From NCBI GenBank assembly GCA_004794655.1, contig SMMW01000618.1, positions 2,852,001 to 2,916,000 on the forward strand: a stretch of DNA of 64,000 bases, read 5' to 3'. This document shows, one piece after another, positions 58,220 to 64,000 of the stretch. The position numbers were made by a program, and so were the translations under genes. How positions within the stretch are numbered: position 1 is the first letter of the stretch; each line of letters starts with the position of its first letter. The notes below the pieces were generated by a model. The model was not told where the DNA came from, searched no databases, and saw only the letters and a list, made by a program, of their open reading frames with translations. The stretch comes from Marisa cornuarietis. Taxonomy: Eukaryota > Mollusca > Gastropoda > Architaenioglossa > Ampullariidae.

Positions 58220-60220
58220 CACATTTAAATTAAATTAACGCTATCGTGCTTTCGTTGAACAAAGGCGAAATTGTACACTAGCGTTGCGCCATCTACACAG
58301 TCATGCACTCCCCACATATAAATGTCACAATTAGAATTCACAAAATGTCACAATGCTGTTACTAAGAATGTTGTTGCTGCTAATGCTGCTGCTGCTACTG
58401 CTGCTCTTACCGCAGCTGGCCCTAGCTGCAGGCTGTGTCGTGGTCGAGCTTTTCCACCATGATAACGACAAAGCACTTTAGGTATAAAGCAATAAAGATG
58501 TAAACATAAGAAACTCATCCCCCTATCACTAACCTTTTTTTTCCAGACACACTGAAAGCTTTTGAGTACAGTCACTGCAGTACATCACAAAGTCGCTCAA
58601 ACAATCCCAGTGGGGAAGTAGATAAGAGAGAGAGAGAGAGAAAAAGACGGGGCAGGGGACAGATTTTAGTGCAGCCTCTGGGGATCTGAAGGGCCTGATG
58701 ACCTTTTTGAAACCCACGAACGATTCCCCTCATCGCTCATGGTGGTTAGAAAATTACAGAATGTTATCTGCTGGTCAGCCTGTGCAGATATGACAGCGAC
58801 CAAGAGTAGTGAAGAGAAACGAGCAGAACTGAGGACTATGTCATGTTTATCAGTCCACCATAAACACGAAAACCCCATCAATGACCCCATCAATGGCGAC
58901 AGAGATTTCATCGACACTACCCTCTACAAGTAAAAAATAATTAATGTTCAATTATGAACAAAATGCTCCACAAAAAGTGACTTTCGGACCAACGAGTTTG
59001 TCGACAGATTTGACAGCATCGTCTTTGACTAGAAAGAAATAAGCGATAAAAAGAAAGAAAGAATACATACTATTTGTCATCTTGATACATTTCTGCTAGG
59101 GGTAGCATGACTTGCATGTTCTTGTCTGCTGACATAGAGAAAGTGTGATACCTTTCTGTGCTTTGTGGATGCTGGCCAATAGGTGAAGCCTCAAGGAGGG
59201 CAAATGATATGACCGCACCCACTAACAGCGACTCTTTTATGGAAGTAAAGCCCTTTAAAAAAAAACTTCCTTCCCAGCACCATCCCTTCTTTTATTTCGT
59301 CGCAGACTATAAAAACCCGAAGATTTATTTTTACCTGTCGTGCAACACAGACGTTTATGCATCAGGTGTAACTGAGGTCAGTGCAAGTTTCCTTTGCTGG
59401 TTGATTGTCAAAACAGGTGATCGGCAAGGAGCGGGTGGAGGGAGGAGACGAAGGAAAGAAAAAGGTATGCAGAACGAATACATGCTCGTGGAGATCGTAA
59501 AACGCTTAAAGCACGCGGGGAAGTCACAACCAGAGAGTAGTCACCTGGTACCTTCACGCAGGTAAATATTTACCTTCAAAGCAGCTTGCTGATGCCTTGG
59601 GTATGAGAGAGATCACGTTAGGCCTCGCTCAAAATAATTTCCGGGCTCACCTGATGTCTAGGAAATAAACTCTAGATTTAGTTTAGGGAAAATGGCGTCG
59701 ATGTTTACATTTGACTATAAAATTTATTACCCGAATGTAAGAAAAATTACTGTGGACAAGAGTTACAGGTACATGTAGATATCATATGTCAAAGGTCGAG
59801 CAAAAGCTGATGGAGAGAAAGAGAGGAAGGAAAGGTGGAGATGTTTGTTTAAACAAATATGGTTATCTAATCTGAAACGTGTTAATAACATCAACACGCC
59901 ATTGGAATTATGAACTCGAAGACCCGTTTAAAGTAGAACAGAATCACAGATAGTCCACAGACACCTGTCTGATAGCATGCATCTTTAGAACATATAATGA
60001 TGAAAACACAGATGATGCCGGGTTTTAAAAAAAATACATTACACATACCAGTACATTAGACATGCTATTACATTACACACCGCACACAGTAATGAAGAAG
60101 CTTATAGAAACAGTTTGGTAGGGGAAAAGAAATGGACTATCCCCCCTCACTGGACCCGAAAAAAGTGTGGACTTTAGCTTTTCTCTCTTCTCAAAATGTA
60201 CATGTTATGACCTAGACTTT
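58220..60220. other. Anonymous stretch
   Basis: No gene recognised. GCT-rich DNA lies at 58372-58410 and a GA run at 58627-58641. A plus frame at 59158-59565 is open for 135 codons without a known domain. Confidence 0.35.
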
Positions 60221-60345
60221 CATAATAGTCATTGTTCCCTTAGCAACAACATAAATATCATAACATTCTCACATGATAGTCACTGCTCCCTTAATTATAG
60301 TATAAATGTCAGCATTCTCTCATAACATTGACTGCCACCCTCTGT
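60221..60345. repeat. Degenerate tandem repeat of about 50 bp
   Basis: CATAATAGTCATTGTTCCCT, ACATGATAGTCACTGCTCCC and CATAACATTGACTGCCACCC recur at 60221, 60271 and 60321, with ATAAAT and CATTCTC blocks between. Weaker copies may continue to about 60430. Confidence 0.75.
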
Positions 60346-62660
60346 GCATAAGATATCCCCTCACAATAATCCCTGTTATCTTCTTATCACCTAAATGGCA
60401 TAGTAGTCATCACCATCATCTCATAATGTAAGTATAATAAATATTTTTACACCGGTCATGACTGACAGCATCCTCACAGCAGCCGCAGTCAATAACTGTC
60501 TGGCATTAGTCGTGAATGTGACAACAGTCGTAACTTGGTATCGCCTGGCAGTAGCCATATCTCACACTTTGTCATGACACGGACCATCGCACAGCCCACT
60601 ACCTGCAGGCTCCACTACCGCAACTAATTTCCTCCACTTGCATCTCTGTCACTTTTTTGTGTGGGCCGTGTTTATTCATCTGCCACTCCATCTCTCATGG
60701 TTCTCCATCTCCACCGTCTGTAAAATATCCTCTCGGAAATGACAAAGAAAGATGAACAAAGATTTTTGTAGCCACCCCTAGACAAAACGTTTCTGGGCGG
60801 GGGGGGGGATGGTCCTACACACACCATGTATGACGAATGTGGAAAAAGGCTAGAAGATCAGTTTGATGTCCTGAAAAGCCTTGCTCATTAAACGAGCGAA
60901 ATAAAATGGCAGCGAGGGTTTTTATCACCACACGCGTGATGGAGCTGGGGGATTCTTGCAATTAACAAAACTTTGATCTGGTGCTCTGCTATTTTTCGGC
61001 TCGTTTTTTATTCGCAATTTTTGCGAGTAAGGTCTTGTAATGGCGGTACTTCTGCTAGTTCCTCTGGCGACAAATGTTCTGAATACACCCGAGATTTTGT
61101 CTCAAAACCAAGCACACTCATTTCCCTACCTGCCTTGTTCTGGGGACTAATGCCAAACAGATAAAAGGATGGGTCTCGTTTCAGATTTTATATGGTTTTA
61201 TTATGGTTTTGTTTAAAGGAGAATGCAATGCAGGTGACAAAGCCATGTCACAACCAGTCATCTAATACTGAGCACCCGGATATCGGGAGAAAAGGTTCGT
61301 AACATTGTCTAGAGCTATAAACTGTGTCGGGCACGTTGTAGACATAAGACAATAAAGGAAACTTCATGGGTGATAAATTTATTATTAATTAAAAATCGTG
61401 TATTCCTCATCATCATGATCATGATCAAATCGTAGTTGTCGTAGTCGTCAATGTTGATGATCATGATGTGGCGCATTTCCAAATGCGGATGCGAGCTCAA
61501 CGTGCTGTACACACAAGACTACACACACACCAACGCGCAAGAACCCATATAAAATAAACACAAGTATTTCAAACGGATGACACCATCACCAACATGAACA
61601 CTGCACGGCTGAAGTTGAAAAACTGAGGAGTAAGCGGAGTAGTAAATTTATCCCAGGTGTTTCTTTAATACAATTTGTTCTATGCTCTATACTGCTAATA
61701 CACGATTCTATATATATAATCTATATATCATATATACAAACATTTATATTCCGCCCTCTCCTCACATTAATAAAACGCATCAACGGAAGGCGTTATTGAC
61801 TTTAAAATACAGACGACAGAATTCCGAAGTGACGAAGAAAATGTACCCAGCAGCAGCAACCAATGATGAGAAAGCGAAGGATGAGGAAAAAAGGGGGCAA
61901 ACACGACGAGGAAGGAGAAAAGCTTAAACAATCTGTCCATTTTTAACAGCCGTTCAGGTGCAATAAATCCGTTTTATCGCTGGAAGAGATGTTTTTGAGA
62001 GTTCGACGAGGCGGCCACAAAAAGACTCCCAGCTTTCTCGCCGGCGACGCAGAGCGCAGCGCAGATCTGGAAACAATTGCTGCCAGTGCTGTTCTTGCTG
62101 GGCTGCCCGTGGAAGGAGAGACTGGCACAGCAGAATGTTATGGCTGCTGAATGTCTTTACCAGAAGCAGAAGGCAGGGAGCAAGGGAACTTGCCGCCTAA
62201 GGCACAGTAGGACATGATGCCATTGCCTTTGTGCAGGTGCACTAGGAGGGCTTCTCTCTCTTTCTGGGTTTGGAATTTCGGTTGTTGGGGGTAACTTTCT
62301 TGGTTATGTTAGGTTTCCCTTCCCACCCTGATACCCTACATGCCCAGTTTTTTTAAATTTCCGTTTTCTATCTACCCTGCGGACTAGTCGGCCTTATTAA
62401 CCTCTTAACGACTATAGGACCTTCTCACTCTCTCCCCCTCCCTGAACCTAAGCGTTGAGATCATGATCTACACGCTATAGTAGTCACGCTTTGTAGAAAG
62501 TTCTGGTGTTCTTTCCTTTAGCCTAATGGGTTTTCAACTAAAAATCTACAATAACCATGCATCAAACAGGCCTGCTTTTTTAATCACCCTGTCTGGAGAT
62601 CATTGGGACGAGGATGAGATGCTCTGGATGGAACTCATTGGATTGTGTAGGGTGCTGTCT
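60346..62660. other. Anonymous stretch
   Basis: No gene recognised. A 12-bp inverted repeat (CATCATGATCAT and its complement) lies at 61411-61422 and 61457-61468. Confidence 0.4.
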
Positions 62661-62753
62661 GAGACTGACTTGATCATGTAAGAGTTTGGACAGGGCTGAC
62701 TTGATCGTGTGTGCAGCTGCCTGGGACCGACTTGATTATTTTGGAGTGTCTTT
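62661..62753. repeat. Three diverged 31-bp tandem units
   Basis: Cores CTGACTTGAT (62665), CTGACTTGAT (62696) and CCGACTTGAT (62727) are exactly 31 bp apart. Flanking bases are partly conserved (GGGAC/GGAC before, ATGT/GTGT after). Confidence 0.85.
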
Positions 62754-63913
62754 CGAGTTTCTTATTTGTTTGTTTGTTTGTTTTGGAGTGGAGGGGGTGA
62801 GATGTACCTAACGTTATTTTCAGTCCGTACTGCTCGGGCGATTAAATGCTCTTTGATTTTGTCATGTGGGCAACAACGACGATTTTCAACAGATTCGACT
62901 GATTTAGTGTCTGATGGCAATCAAAGAATTAAGTCGTGCAGTGTGATTGCAGCGTTTATGAAGAAACTTTGAGCTAATTTTCCAAAACCTTTTCATGAAT
63001 GGATTTACAAGTTTTCGTGTTTTTATTGTTTGTTCTGCAATATATATATATATATATGTGTGTAATATATAAGTACATGTGTACATCTATGTCTACATGA
63101 ACACCCACGTATGTGCTAAACATGTACATGTATTCATGCTTATTTGTTTGTGCATATGCGTATTTGCATTTGCTTACGTGTGGGCGCATATATGTCGAAA
63201 TGTATTTGTGTATGTATTGTCGTTAGCATATATATATATACAGATGTTTATTTGCGTGTATGTGTATATTTGCCCATGTGTGTATACATATGTATATAAT
63301 TATATATAGTGTGTGTATTTATACGTGTTTGTATATCGCTACACATACTACACATATGTGTATATGGATGGATGAAGTATGTATATCGACTCCGCACAGA
63401 CTATTTGTATCACTTTTTGTTTAATTAACCCCTTAACACTTACTAGTGACATGAACAATAGTGCAGATGCCAGCTAGTTAACATTTTACTCTGGGAGCAT
63501 CAAACTAAACTTACTTAAAAAAAATAAAAGTATAAAATTCAAAGAAAATGTTCACTGTCGGGTTAACGCTTTAATATTTGATCACGATTCTCGCTGAATC
63601 CTTCTCCCAGGAGAGAGGATGATGGCGTCAACTCCATCCTTCATCCTACCAGAAACAACCACAGAAATTGCTGTATAAGTTTTTGGAACCGGCAGGTATG
63701 CCTACTGCATCGCTTTGCAGCCTGCAGAGGAGCATGTCCTCAGAGGGAAGATAAATTGGGTTGAAGGGTTTTGGAGTTGTAGGCCTTTGTCAGGGTGAGG
63801 TGATGGTGGAGATGGGACTGGGTGGTGGGAGTCGCCTTTGCTGCCGTGTGTGCAATAGATTTACAAAATACCGGCGGTTAAAGCTGATGGACAAGTGGAA
63901 AGCAGGGAAACGA
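62754..63913. other. Anonymous stretch with TATA/TGTA-rich low complexity
   Basis: A (TTTG)n run lies at 62765-62782. From 63038 to about 63365 the DNA is dominated by TATATA, TGTGTA and TACATG alternation, which explains the Tyr/Val/Cys-rich frames there. No gene recognised. Confidence 0.4.
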
Positions 63914-63917
63914 ACGC

Positions 63918-63966
<49 letters not shown>
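63914..63966. repeat. (CGCA)n passing into (CA)n
   Basis: About eight CGCA/ACGC tetranucleotides followed by CA repeats. The Arg-Thr-His open frame through it is an artefact. Confidence 0.94.
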
Positions 63967-64000
63967 TTTCTATATCTCACTCTTCATCACCTAACCACAG

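Overview
This window looks like non-coding DNA from an invertebrate animal genome, most likely a mollusc. The evidence is a moderately AT-rich background (by eye), many long CA/GT, CAT/GAT and GA microsatellites, several tRNA-derived SINEs, decayed non-LTR retrotransposons, and no run of closely packed genes. Almost all long open frames are by-products of simple repeats or purine-rich strands. The mollusc assignment is inference, because no diagnostic gene is present.

Only one protein-coding exon is reasonably convincing. It lies at 5664-5760, encodes a secretory signal peptide, and ends at a strong phase-1 GTGAGT donor. No matching downstream exon was recognised, so most of the window may be a very long first intron or intergenic sequence. 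The one clear RNA gene is a class II tRNA-Leu(CAA) on the minus strand at 40934-41018, with a T7 Pol III terminator. A second possible exon (23145-23283) and a few promoter-like patches (3790-4200, 30600-30720, 57191-57570) are weak.

Layout: 1-5.4 kb is anonymous sequence with one CA array and a GC-rich patch. 5.4-5.8 kb holds the signal-peptide exon. 6.3-17.4 kb has microsatellites, small tandem repeats, a SINE fragment and a full SINE with target-site duplications. 17.4-31 kb is mostly anonymous. 31-34 kb has a CAT array, a minus-strand SINE and a 15/16-bp minisatellite with perfect and decayed halves. 34.5-40 kb is a transposon cluster: a second SINE family, then a decayed LINE interrupted by a 2.38-kb hAT-like element that itself carries SINE copies. 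40.9 kb has the tRNA. 41-64 kb is anonymous sequence with more microsatellites, small tandem repeats, a LINE remnant, another SINE family and a (GAT)n array.

No new gene system was found. The most informative structures are the SINE-in-hAT-in-LINE nest, the polarised minisatellite, the unusual tRNA-Leu anticodon loop, three SINE families (one pair sharing a tail domain), and the recurrence of the palindrome TCACGTGA.
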